DNA of 38,791 nt. Origin: an uncultured Bacteroidales bacterium. Its GTDB lineage: Bacteria; Bacteroidota; Bacteroidia; Bacteroidales; Muribaculaceae. The notes under the pieces were generated by a model. The model was given only the letters and a program-made list of their open reading frames with translations, made no database searches and was not told the origin of the DNA. The stretch lies in NCBI GenBank assembly GCA_947175245.1, contig CAMWLW010000018.1, positions 1-38,791 of the forward strand. Reading direction: 5' to 3'. Below are positions 17,041-26,116 of the stretch, piece by piece. The translations under genes and the position numbers were made by a program. Position 1 is the stretch's first letter. Each line of letters opens with the position of its first letter.

Positions 17041-18852
17041 ATGAAGAAAGCAACATTATATATGACCTCGGCGCTGCTCCTTGCCGGCTCTACACTCGCC
17101 GGTTGCAGTGACTTCCTTGACAAGCAGCCCTCTAATGAGTTGACCGAGGAGAAGACTTTCGGCTCGTGGGAAATGCTGGAGTATTTCCATAAGGATACCT
17201 ACAACTTCCTGCGACAGGGTGCCAATGCCGTCAACAGCTCGTGGCTCGATGCCGCTACCGACCTTTCAGAGACCGCTATGGCTACCGGCGGAACACGCAC
17301 ATCGTTCAATATCGGCAACTACTATGCCGGCGGCGGTGCACCCGAGCTCACCGTAACATGGGAATCACGTTACCGCGGTATCAGAAAGTGCAACCGTGTC
17401 ATCACTCAGATCGACGCTGTTCCTCAGAATCCTACTCAGACTCTCGAGGAGTATGAGCTGAACAAGAGCATCATGGTAGCCGAGGCCCGTTTCTTCCGCG
17501 CCTACTTCTACTGGGAGATGTTCCTGCGCTTCGGCCCCGTGCCTATTGTCACCGAGGTTCTTGATCCCGATAAAGACGATATGATCACTCCCTATAAGGA
17601 GCGTCCTACTGTCAAGCAGTTTGTAGTCGATTTCATCATCCCCGAGCTCGAGGCAGCCTCGGCCGGCATGGTCGACTATGCTACCGGCTCTACCGCCGCT
17701 CAGAGCGGTCGCCTGTGTCAGCCTATGGCCGACGCCCTGCTGTCACGTGTCAAGCTCTACATGGCATCGCCCCGCTTTGCCACGGAGAGCGGCATCACCT
17801 GGGCCGACGCGGCAGCTGCTGCCAAGTCGTTCATCGACAAGTATGGCGAGAACTACGCGCTCATGTCCGAGTCAATCAGTCCGGCCGACAACTATGGCAA
17901 TGCCGTGCTACTCACAAAGTACACAGGTAACAACCGTGAGGTTATCTTCTTCCGCAACGACGTGACCATAGGCTGGGGTAACATCCTGACCGACGTACCT
18001 GTGGGTGAGGGCGGTAACGGTGGTAACTGTCCGTCTCAGAACCTTGTCGACATGTATGATATGATCGACGGCTCGTCACCTTTCGCTCAGTATGATGCAA
18101 CCGGTGCTCCCGTCTACGACGCCAACGGCAATCCCGCAGTCAATGGCGCCAGCGGCTATAGTGACGCAACGATGTGGCAGAACCGCGACCCGCGTCTCGA
18201 GGCAACCGTGCTGTTCCAGGGTCAGGAGTGGGGTACGACCCGCAGCGACAGTCACATCAATGTGATACGCGGTATGGCCGACAATCCCATAGGTAACGCC
18301 AACGCTACACCCACGGGCTACTACATGCGCAAGTACATTCCCGCATCTATTCTCTCGAGCAACCACGGTGGTACGGCTTATCGTCTTTGGACCATCATAC
18401 GCTATGCCGAGATTCTTCTCAACTATGCCGAGGCTCTCAACGAGGCCAACGGCCCCTCGGCTCAGGTAGCCGACCTGCTTGACGCCGTGCGCCACCGTGC
18501 CGGCATCACAGGCAATGTCGCCGACCGTGCCGATCTCATGGGCAGCCGCGACGCCATGCGCAACTTCATCCACAAGGAGCGCACGGTCGAGTTCGCCTTC
18601 GAGGAGCATCGTCCCTGGGATGTTCGCCGCTGGAACGTGGCTGTTGAGGCTCTCGCCCGTCCCATCTATGGTGTTGAGGTTACACGTGTAGGCCAGAGCG
18701 ACGGCTCGGCCGACTATGACTACACCCCCGGCAACTATAAGATTACCCGCAAGGTTGCCCAGCAGCGTGTATTCGAGAAGCACATGTATCTCTATCCTAT
18801 TCCCGAAGAGGAAGTATGGAAAACCGGACTCGAGAATAATCCCGGCTGGTAA
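17041..18852 (+). CDS. SusD-like starch/glycan-binding lipoprotein (first pair)
   Basis: The start at 17041 gives a 603-aa protein with lipobox LAGC and Cys22 (MKKATLYMTSALLLAG...). An earlier ATG at 17011 would overlap the SusC end and spoil the signal peptide. SusD features are present: CSDFLDKQPSNELTEE at the mature N-terminus, TPR-like helices (WESRYRGIRKCNRVI, MVAEARFFRAYFYWEM), and the C-terminal RagB/SusD part with YAEILLNYAEALNEANG and HKERTVEFAFEEHRPWDVRRW. It lies 7 bases after SusC, consistent with translational coupling and a SusCD complex on the cell surface. The binding-site aromatics cannot be judged from sequence alone. Confidence 0.93.
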   Translation: MKKATLYMTSALLLAGSTLAGCSDFLDKQPSNELTEEKTFGSWEMLEYFHKDTYNFLRQGANAVNSSWLDAATDLSETAMATGGTRTSFNIGNYYAGGGAPELTVTWESRYRGIRKCNRVITQIDAVPQNPTQTLEEYELNKSIMVAEARFFRAYFYWEMFLRFGPVPIVTEVLDPDKDDMITPYKERPTVKQFVVDFIIPELEAASAGMVDYATGSTAAQSGRLCQPMADALLSRVKLYMASPRFATESGITWADAAAAAKSFIDKYGENYALMSESISPADNYGNAVLLTKYTGNNREVIFFRNDVTIGWGNILTDVPVGEGGNGGNCPSQNLVDMYDMIDGSSPFAQYDATGAPVYDANGNPAVNGASGYSDATMWQNRDPRLEATVLFQGQEWGTTRSDSHINVIRGMADNPIGNANATPTGYYMRKYIPASILSSNHGGTAYRLWTIIRYAEILLNYAEALNEANGPSAQVADLLDAVRHRAGITGNVADRADLMGSRDAMRNFIHKERTVEFAFEEHRPWDVRRWNVAVEALARPIYGVEVTRVGQSDGSADYDYTPGNYKITRKVAQQRVFEKHMYLYPIPEEEVWKTGLENNPGW

Positions 18853-18891
18853 TACCCGGCCCGATATCAATCATTTCAATTGCCAATCATA

Positions 18892-21800
18892 ATGAATAAT
18901 ATCATATATAAAATGTCACAGAAGAGCAAATACCTGCTCAGTGTGGTACTCGCCGGTGCCACCGCCCTGTCGGCAATGGCTGCCGGGCGCGACATCAAGG
19001 GCCGCGTTGTCGACCCCGAGGGTAACCCTATTCCGGGTGCTATCGTTAATGTGGCTGAGCAGAGCCGCATAGTCATCACCGATGCCGACGGTAACTTCAC
19101 CATTAAAGATGTGTCCTATGACGACGAGCTCAATGCCAAGGCTCTCGGTTACAAAACCGTGGTCGAGGTCATGGGCGACGACGTAAAGAATCCTGTCACT
19201 ATCACCCTTGAGCCCGAAAACGACCCGTACACCAAGCTGAGGGCCGTACCGTTCACCGAGATGGAGGCCAAATACATCACCGGCTCGACATCGGTCGTTA
19301 CTGGTCAGGAGCTTCAGCGTTATCCCGTCACCGTGCTTCAGAATGCCTTCAGCTCTACGCTCACAGGTGTCGAGACCTACGAGGCTTCGTCAGAACCCGG
19401 TTGGGCCGAGACCAAGATGTACATACGCGGTGTGCGCACAATGAACGCCAACGCCCGCGATCCCCTCGTCATTGTCGATGACGTTGAGCGTGACATGTCA
19501 TTCCTCGACGCTTTCCCTATCGAGTCGGTGACCATACTGAAAGATGCTGCTGCAACGGCTATCTACGGCATGCGTGGTGCCAACGGTGTTGTCCTCATAC
19601 GCACAAAGCGCGGCGAGGCCGGCAAGACCAACATCAATTTCACACAGGAGTACGGTTTCCAGACTCTTTCAAATACAGTCGAAAATCAGAACGCCTATAA
19701 CACGGCTCTTAGCCGCAACCGTGCCAACTATCTCGATGGCCGCGCTCCAACATACAGCCCCGAGCAGATTGAGATGTACCGTCGTGTGTCGAGCGGTGAG
19801 CAGCTCCCCGGCATCGATCAGTACAAGTACTTCGATACCAACTGGTTTGACGAGCTTTACCGCGACACTGCCCCCGTTGTGAAGACCAATCTTCAGATTT
19901 CGGGCGGTAATAACCGTGCACGCTACTATGTGTCATTCTCTTACCTCCGTCAGGAAGGTATGTGGAACGACAAGGGTACCAGCTACAACGAGCGCTTTAA
20001 CACACAGCACGTGCTCAACCGTTGGAACCTGCGTTCAAACCTCGATATCAACGTCAACAAGTACCTCAAGGTAGGTCTTGACCTCGGCGGACGTATTGAC
20101 AACATCAAGCAGCCTACTACCGGCGTGTTCAGCCTTGTTACATTCGGTGCTATCGAGGCCGACCCCATGCGTCCCGTTTACACACCCCAGGGTTATCTCT
20201 ACTATGATTCAAAGGCCCAGAACCCAACCTTCCTGCTCGGTTCGTCAGGCCAGGAGAAGAACCGCCGCCGTCAGCTCTACTCGACACTTACCGTCGACGG
20301 TGACCTCAGCGCCATCACCAAGGGCCTTAAAGTGCAGGGCGTGATAAGTTTCGATGCCTATGACGTGTTCCAGAGCACTCAGACCAACCGTGTGGCCACA
20401 TATTCTTATGACTACAACAATGCCGATGTTACCGACGTGAGCCAGTTCAAGCTCACTCAGACCAACCAGTACAGCGAGCTCACCAACCCGGCCACTCACG
20501 AGCGTGCCAACTCATGGACACTCAACATGCGCTTCGGTCTCGGTTACAAGCGCGTGTTCGGACAGCACGACATCAACGTCAACGCTTTCATACGTTCTTA
20601 CCAGCGCCGCCTCAATGTGCGCGAGGCTTCGCAATCCAATGCACAGTACTCGTCTGACCGTTTCCTATCATACAATGCGACTGCAACTTATATCTTCGAC
20701 CGCCGCTATGTCTTGACGGGTAATGTTTCGCGCATGGGTAACGACAACTATGCTCCCGGCGACCGTTGGGATACATTCTGGGGCGTGTCGGCAGGCTGGC
20801 TCGCCAATAACGAGAAGTTCCTGCAACACGAGAATATCAGCCTTCTGAAACTTCGTGCCAGCTATGGACGCACGGGTCAGAGCGAGACCGGCGCAGGCCG
20901 TTATCCCTATCAGTCAATCTATCAGGCCGACAACGGTTACTCATTCGGCACCAATGCCACCTGGGTTCCCGGATATGCCGAGGCGACTGCCGGTGTAGCC
21001 AACAACAAGTGGGAAATCTCAAAGATGGTCAATGTAGGCCTCGACTTCGACTTCTTCCAGTCGCGCATCTACGGTTCGGTCGATGCGTTCAGGGAGTGGC
21101 GCAGCAACATCCTCGTTGACCGTAAGAATATCACCTCTATTCTGGGCGCATCATTCTCTCAGGACTCATACGGCAAGGTCGAGTCTCACGGTATCGAGGC
21201 AGTTATCGGTACCCGCCAGAAAATCGGTAACGTGACCTTCAACATCGAGGGTATGGTGTCATGGAACAATAACAAGATTACCGAGATGGACGAGGTTGAG
21301 CCTGCCGTTGAGTGGCAGCGCAAGACCGGCCGACCAATCCGCGACTACGCTTCGCTCGCAAGCATCTATGAGTGGGAGAACCGCAATGTCATAGGCGGTT
21401 GGAACCAGTACCGCTTCGACCAGTGGGCATCTGATAAGAACCTTATCGCCACGAGCCATGCCGACGCTATCGCTCACCCCGAGAAATATCCCTACAACTC
21501 GGCTTCGGGCGGCAAGCAGGCACTCGGTACAGCCGTGTTCCGCGACATCAACGGCGACCGTCTCATCGACTCGCGCGATATGGTGCCCTACGGTCACACC
21601 ATGATTCCCGAGATTACACCCTCGCTCTCAATCTATGCCGAGTATAAGGGCTTTGACCTCAAACTTGTGGGCACGGCCTATCTCAACCGTTCGGTATTCG
21701 TGTCGCCGGCCTACACATTCTCTGAGTGGTCGAGCAATTCAACCCACGGCATCGTGAAGGCATGGGGCTACTTCACCGACGACCCCACCGACCCGCGCAA

Positions 21801-22119
21801 CGTGAACGCCCAGTTCCCGCGTATTTCAAACTCGTTCAACGCCATCGACTCTAACCGTGACACAGGTACATATCAGAACGATATCTGGATCATGAACGGC
21901 GACTATGTCTCGCTGCGCAACATCGAGTTCGGTTACTCGCTGCCCGCCAAGCTCATCGCCAAGGCCTACATGACCCGTTGCCGCTTCTATTTCAATGCCT
22001 ATAATGTCGCCGAGTGGAGCCATCTGCCCAAGGGCATGGATCCCGAGAAGCCTATGTCTTACTGCTGGTGGTATCCCAAGACCCGCATCTTCTCGTTCGG
22101 TGTAAACATCTCGTTCTAA
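18892..22119 (+). CDS. SusC-like TonB-dependent transporter (second pair), atypical plug linker
   Basis: About 1075 aa from the ATG at 18892; in-frame ATGs at 18880 and 18913 are also possible. I prefer 18892 because the neighbouring genes also begin ATGAATAA. The signal peptide ends near SAMAA, followed by a carboxypeptidase-regulatory-like domain (IKGRVVDPEGNPIPGAIVNV). The plug shows MYIRGVRTMN, LVIVDDVERDMS, TILKDAAATAIYGMRGANG and VVLIRTKRGE, and the barrel ends in VNISF. The usual DEVVVVGYG signature between the first domain and the plug is absent; the stretch there reads YTKLRAVPFTEMEAKYITG. It starts 39 bases after the first SusD and ends 3 bases before the second. By order it matches BT0362. 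The family is firm; the specificity may differ from the first pair. Confidence 0.92.
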   Translation: MNNIIYKMSQKSKYLLSVVLAGATALSAMAAGRDIKGRVVDPEGNPIPGAIVNVAEQSRIVITDADGNFTIKDVSYDDELNAKALGYKTVVEVMGDDVKNPVTITLEPENDPYTKLRAVPFTEMEAKYITGSTSVVTGQELQRYPVTVLQNAFSSTLTGVETYEASSEPGWAETKMYIRGVRTMNANARDPLVIVDDVERDMSFLDAFPIESVTILKDAAATAIYGMRGANGVVLIRTKRGEAGKTNINFTQEYGFQTLSNTVENQNAYNTALSRNRANYLDGRAPTYSPEQIEMYRRVSSGEQLPGIDQYKYFDTNWFDELYRDTAPVVKTNLQISGGNNRARYYVSFSYLRQEGMWNDKGTSYNERFNTQHVLNRWNLRSNLDINVNKYLKVGLDLGGRIDNIKQPTTGVFSLVTFGAIEADPMRPVYTPQGYLYYDSKAQNPTFLLGSSGQEKNRRRQLYSTLTVDGDLSAITKGLKVQGVISFDAYDVFQSTQTNRVATYSYDYNNADVTDVSQFKLTQTNQYSELTNPATHERANSWTLNMRFGLGYKRVFGQHDINVNAFIRSYQRRLNVREASQSNAQYSSDRFLSYNATATYIFDRRYVLTGNVSRMGNDNYAPGDRWDTFWGVSAGWLANNEKFLQHENISLLKLRASYGRTGQSETGAGRYPYQSIYQADNGYSFGTNATWVPGYAEATAGVANNKWEISKMVNVGLDFDFFQSRIYGSVDAFREWRSNILVDRKNITSILGASFSQDSYGKVESHGIEAVIGTRQKIGNVTFNIEGMVSWNNNKITEMDEVEPAVEWQRKTGRPIRDYASLASIYEWENRNVIGGWNQYRFDQWASDKNLIATSHADAIAHPEKYPYNSASGGKQALGTAVFRDINGDRLIDSRDMVPYGHTMIPEITPSLSIYAEYKGFDLKLVGTAYLNRSVFVSPAYTFSEWSSNSTHGIVKAWGYFTDDPTDPRNVNAQFPRISNSFNAIDSNRDTGTYQNDIWIMNGDYVSLRNIEFGYSLPAKLIAKAYMTRCRFYFNAYNVAEWSHLPKGMDPEKPMSYCWWYPKTRIFSFGVNISF

Positions 22120-22122
22120 ACC

Positions 22123-23940
22123 ATGAATAATTTCACAAAAGTTATGAGACTTAATAAAATAGCAATGATAGCTGCCGTGGCATTCCCTATGCTGGTGAGC
22201 ACTGCCTGCGGCGACAGCTACCTCGATAAAGAGGTCGATCTCACTATCGACAATGAGGCAGTCTTTTCTGACTATGACCGCACGCGCGGTTTTCAGGCTC
22301 GCCTCTACGATTACCTGCCCGATGCTTTTGCCGGCTTCAACGACACCCAGTTCCGTGGCAGTAACGAGTGTATGACCGACAACGCGTTGTCTGACTGGGG
22401 CGTACATCGTTATCACTCGATGCTTCAGGATGCCTATGACGCTACCAATCACTGGTTTGCGAGCGAGTACTGGCCTCGCAATTACAAAGGCATACGTCAA
22501 TGTAATATTTTCCTTGCAAACGCACGCCCCGGCGTGGTGGGCAATGCCGAGAAAAAAGGCGATGACAACCGCCTGTATGACCGCTGGATAGCCGAGATAC
22601 GCATACTGCGCGCAATCTGTCACTTTGATCTAATCACCCGTTTCGGCGATACTCCTATTGTCGGCGATGACGAGAACGGCAATCCGATCATTCTCGAGCC
22701 GTCGTCAGTGCTTCCCGAGCGTCTGCCGGCAGCCGAGGCTCTGAAATGGGTCATCAGCGAGTGTGACAAGTACAAGGACGATCTCCCCTTCCGTTATGCC
22801 AACGAGACCGAGAACTGGGGCCGTATAAACGGCGCGGCAGCCTATGCGCTCAAATCGCGTGCAGCCCTCTATCTCGCCTCACCGCTGTATAATACCACAG
22901 GCGACAAACAGCTGTGGCAGAATGCTGCTGACGCTGCCCTCGACTTTATCAACACCAACGCCCGTCAGGCTAATCCCTACAAATTGCATACAGCCACACC
23001 GGCCAATGTCAACAGCAACTACTACGACTGTTTCATCACCAACCCGGTTATGAACAACGAGTATATCCTGGCACGCTCGGTATGGACTACGCTTAACATC
23101 GAGTTCAACCTTGCCCCCTGTGGTTTTGCCGGTGCAATCTCGTCGTCGGGCCGTATCAACCCCACCCAGAATCTTGTTGATTCTTACGAGACGATCGACG
23201 GTCTGCCCATCGACAAGGATCCCAACTACGACGAGCAGAATCCGTATGTAAACCGTGACCCGCGCCTTGAGCAGACTATCCTGCACCAGGGCTCGATTTG
23301 GGGCGTGGGTTCAGAGGCCCGCGAAGTTGACATGAATGCCAATGCCGATGCTGATGGCGGTGTGGGTGTTGACTTTACACACGCCAATGGTGGTACTGCC
23401 ACAGGTTATTACACCAAGAAGTATCTTAACAACATCCCGTGGGATAACACTGTTACAGGTGCGCGTCACGCATGTCCTATCTTCCGTTATGCCGAGATTT
23501 TGCTCAACGCCGCCGAGGCACTCAACGAGGTAGGTAACGCCGATGCTTATAAATATGTCGACCAGGTTCGTGACCGTGTAGGCATGCCGTCTTACAGCGG
23601 TAAGGGACAGGCTGAGTTGCGTGAGCGCATACGCAACGAGCGCCGTATCGAGCTGTGCTTTGAGGATCACCGCTACTATGACACCCGTCGCTGGAAACTG
23701 TTTGATGAGAATGTTAGCGCCGCCGCCGAGACTTCAAAACCCCGCTATCAGCAGGTTTATAACCTCTATGCTGTCGAGATACGCCGCGGTTCGAGCACAT
23801 TCTACAACTATGGCGCTCCTTATGGCACGGTGGGTTACTCACGCCAGTCGTTCATAAGCCCCAAGAGCTACTTCTGGCCCGTGCCCTATACCGAGCTTGT
23901 CAAGACCGGTTATCACCAGACTCCGGGTTGGGAGCTGTAA
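22123..23940 (+). CDS. SusD-like glycan-binding lipoprotein (second pair)
   Basis: This 605-aa protein starts 3 bases after the SusC stop, so the pair is tightly coupled. A second in-frame ATG at 22144 is also plausible. The lipobox is LVSTAC followed by GDSYLDKEVD. SusD/RagB features include YDRTRGFQARLYDYLPDAF near the N-terminus, WPRNYKGIRQCNIFLANA, EIRILRAICHFDLITRFGD, FRYAEILLNAAEALNEVG and RNERRIELCFEDHRYYDTRRW. The C-terminus (YFWPVPYTELVKT...PGWEL) is the usual ending for the family. By order it corresponds to BT0361. Surface location and partnership with the preceding SusC are established for the family. Confidence 0.93.
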   Translation: MNNFTKVMRLNKIAMIAAVAFPMLVSTACGDSYLDKEVDLTIDNEAVFSDYDRTRGFQARLYDYLPDAFAGFNDTQFRGSNECMTDNALSDWGVHRYHSMLQDAYDATNHWFASEYWPRNYKGIRQCNIFLANARPGVVGNAEKKGDDNRLYDRWIAEIRILRAICHFDLITRFGDTPIVGDDENGNPIILEPSSVLPERLPAAEALKWVISECDKYKDDLPFRYANETENWGRINGAAAYALKSRAALYLASPLYNTTGDKQLWQNAADAALDFINTNARQANPYKLHTATPANVNSNYYDCFITNPVMNNEYILARSVWTTLNIEFNLAPCGFAGAISSSGRINPTQNLVDSYETIDGLPIDKDPNYDEQNPYVNRDPRLEQTILHQGSIWGVGSEAREVDMNANADADGGVGVDFTHANGGTATGYYTKKYLNNIPWDNTVTGARHACPIFRYAEILLNAAEALNEVGNADAYKYVDQVRDRVGMPSYSGKGQAELRERIRNERRIELCFEDHRYYDTRRWKLFDENVSAAAETSKPRYQQVYNLYAVEIRRGSSTFYNYGAPYGTVGYSRQSFISPKSYFWPVPYTELVKTGYHQTPGWEL

Positions 23941-23993
23941 TAGTTAAAATCAACAAATTAGTAAAATTAAGCTACTAAAATACAAAACAGCTT

Positions 23994-25922
23994 ATGAAAA
24001 CCAATAAGATATTACTTATATCGGCATTGTCGCTGGCAACAACACTGTTTGTTGCCTGTGACAACGACGATGACCTGTTCAAGGTTGTCGAGACTGTTCC
24101 GGCCTATACGGTATCGGCACCTCAGATTCAGGACGCGTCGACTACCTATGTGTCACTCTCTGCCACATTCAAAGGCCGTTCTGATGCCCGTTACACCAAG
24201 GCCGGTTATTGCTATACAATCGAGTCACTCCCTACGATCTATGACAACGCTGTCGAGGGTACGGTTACCGGCAATGTCGTTACCGCAACCATTACCGGCC
24301 TTGAGCTTAATAAGATATATACATTCAGGGCATTTGTTGTCGAGTATGCCGGTGACGTTATTTATTCTGAACCGATTGAGGTAGTGACCGGCGAGGGTGC
24401 TCTTTCCGAGAGTCTCGCACGCTACAAAGCTCCCCAATATAATGACTATTACATAGACTTTGCCGGCTGGGATCAACGCGCTGCGTGGAACCTCGCCAAC
24501 GTACACGACCCGACAGTAATGCTGGCCGATGACGGGTACTACTACATGTACCAGACCGATGCCGGATATGGCAATCCTCACGACGGTCACGGTCACTTCT
24601 TCGGTCGTCGTTCCAAAGACCTCGTGAACTGGGAGTATCTCGGTGCCACCATGTCATCGCTTCCCGAATGGATAGCAGCTAAATGTAATGAGATACGTGC
24701 CACACAGGGCCTTGACCCGATTACTCTCGGTGAGGCCGACTGTGGCTACTGGGCCCCCGTTGCCCGTAATCTCGGCAACGGAACCTATCGCATGTATTAC
24801 TCGGTTGTTCTGCCCGGTGCCATCGAGCCCGGATCAAAGAACGGCAAGGAGGCCTGGGGCGAGCGCGGTTTCATCGGCATGATGGAGACCACCGATCCCG
24901 CTTCAAATAACTGGATTGACAAGGGTTATGTGATATGCTCGTCGACCGACCATGCAAATAACTACTGGTGTTCGGGCGACTGGGCCAACGCCTACTATCG
25001 CTACAATGCCATCGACCCTTCTTACATAGTTACTCCCGAGGGTGAGCACTGGCTCATATACGGTTCATGGCACTCGGGGATCGCGGCCGTGCAGGTTGAT
25101 GCTGCCACCGGCATGCCTGTGAAAGAGCTCGGTAGCCCCGTGGGCAACAGCTTAGCCGATATAGCCGACTATGGCACATGTATCTACACCCGTAAAAAGA
25201 ACAACCGCTGGCAGGCATCAGAAGGCCCCGAGATTGTTTATCGTGACGGCTACTACTATCTCTTCCTCGCTTATGATGCGCTCGACGTTCCCTACAACAC
25301 GCGTGTTGTACGCTCAACCTCGGTTACAGGCCCATACGTCGGTATCGATGGTACCGATGTGACCAACGTCGGCGGTGATGCTTTCCCGATAGTGACACAC
25401 CCCTACAAGTTCCAGGGCGACCAGGGCTGGGTCGGTATCTCACACTGTGCGGTGTTTGATGACGGTAACGACAACTGGTACTATGCTTCACAGGGCCGTA
25501 TGCCGGCCGGTGCCTATGGCAACGAATTTGCCAATGCCATTATGCTCGGACATGTGCGCAGTATTCTTTGGACTCCTGACGGCTGGCCTGTAGTTCTTCC
25601 CGAGCGTTATGGCGCCGTTCCGCAGGCTAAAATATCGGCCGATGACCTTGTAGGTGCGTGGGAGCACATCGACCTCAATTACAACTATGGCGTGCAGGAT
25701 GAGTCGGTTGCCATGACGTTAGGTGCAGGCACTGTTTCTGACGGCAAGTGGAAAGGCTCGGAGTGGAGTTTCGACCCCGAGACCAACATCCTCACCATAG
25801 GCTCTCAGCAACTCATGGTCGCACGCGAGTGTGACTGGGAGGCTCAGCCCCGCACACACACTATCGTTTATGCCGGTATCAACGGCAGGACTACCTTCTG
25901 GGGTAAGAAAGTCGTGAAATAA
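23994..25922 (+). CDS. GH43 endo-alpha-1,5-L-arabinanase, surface lipoprotein
   Basis: This 642-aa protein carries a lipobox (LFVAC, Cys22) followed by DNDDD, an acidic signal for surface export. Residues ~38-133 are a fibronectin-III-like domain (KAGYCYTIES, ITGLELNKIYTFRAFVVE). The GH43 propeller (~150-540) has base Asp172 (NVHDPTV), modulator Asp341 (NAIDPSY) and acid Glu410 (ASEGPE). The small C-terminal barrel (~550-642) ends GINGRTTFWGKKVVK and matches the tail of the periplasmic paralogue at 5909-7402. Together this suggests the enzyme that first cuts arabinan at the cell surface, like BT0360. It is the last gene of the operon, 53 bases after SusD, and is followed by a strong terminator. 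The family is firm; endo activity and surface location are inferred. Confidence 0.9.
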   Translation: MKTNKILLISALSLATTLFVACDNDDDLFKVVETVPAYTVSAPQIQDASTTYVSLSATFKGRSDARYTKAGYCYTIESLPTIYDNAVEGTVTGNVVTATITGLELNKIYTFRAFVVEYAGDVIYSEPIEVVTGEGALSESLARYKAPQYNDYYIDFAGWDQRAAWNLANVHDPTVMLADDGYYYMYQTDAGYGNPHDGHGHFFGRRSKDLVNWEYLGATMSSLPEWIAAKCNEIRATQGLDPITLGEADCGYWAPVARNLGNGTYRMYYSVVLPGAIEPGSKNGKEAWGERGFIGMMETTDPASNNWIDKGYVICSSTDHANNYWCSGDWANAYYRYNAIDPSYIVTPEGEHWLIYGSWHSGIAAVQVDAATGMPVKELGSPVGNSLADIADYGTCIYTRKKNNRWQASEGPEIVYRDGYYYLFLAYDALDVPYNTRVVRSTSVTGPYVGIDGTDVTNVGGDAFPIVTHPYKFQGDQGWVGISHCAVFDDGNDNWYYASQGRMPAGAYGNEFANAIMLGHVRSILWTPDGWPVVLPERYGAVPQAKISADDLVGAWEHIDLNYNYGVQDESVAMTLGAGTVSDGKWKGSEWSFDPETNILTIGSQQLMVARECDWEAQPRTHTIVYAGINGRTTFWGKKVVK

Positions 25923-25941
25923 GTCCTCGGGACGATCCAAC

Positions 25942-26002
25942 AGGTTTACAACCTAAATATAGGGCAACCAATTTCTTTAGGTATTATGAAAGTATAGGTT
26001 GT
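25942..26002 (+). other. Mutually exclusive hairpins in the 3' leader to the operon terminator
   Basis: AACCT (25950-25954) can pair with AGGTT just upstream (25942-25946), or the longer ACAACCTA (25948-25955) can pair with TAGGTTGT (25995-26002), but not both. The region lies between the GH43 stop and the terminator at 26008-26045. It may stabilise the 3' end of the operon RNA or tune termination; this is inference from base pairing only. Confidence 0.35.
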
Positions 26003-26007
26003 ACCGT

Positions 26008-26045
26008 GGCTGCGTCAATTAACCGATTGGCGCAGCCTCTTTTTT
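26008..26045 (+). terminator. Rho-independent terminator of the main operon
   Basis: GGCTGCG (26008-26014) pairs with CGCAGCC (26031-26037), and the run TCTTTTTT (26038-26045) follows directly. Inside, CAATT and GATTG extend the stem weakly. This is the clearest terminator in the window and marks the end of the utilization locus. Confidence 0.85.
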
Positions 26046-26046
26046 A

Positions 26047-26096
26047 AAAAAGTGTAGCGTGAGACGTCCGACTATACACTTTTATTATTAACTTTG
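26047..26096 (+). promoter_or_regulatory. Promoter of nfnA-nfnB-tilS with overlapping inverted repeat
   Basis: TAACTTTG (26089-26096) is a consensus -7 box, giving a start near 26102 and a ~15-base leader before the GTG at 26117. No TTG lies at -33. Instead AAAAGTGTA (26048-26056) and TACACTTTT (26075-26083) form a perfect 9-bp inverted repeat that covers the -33 region. It could be an operator or a second terminator stem (T-rich sequence follows). Confidence 0.45.
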
Positions 26097-26116
26097 GGGA
26101 AAATTAGATTTATATT

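Noticed and set aside
18076-18870. 264-codon minus-strand frame
   Set aside because: Antisense to the first SusD gene; that gene carries all family motifs.
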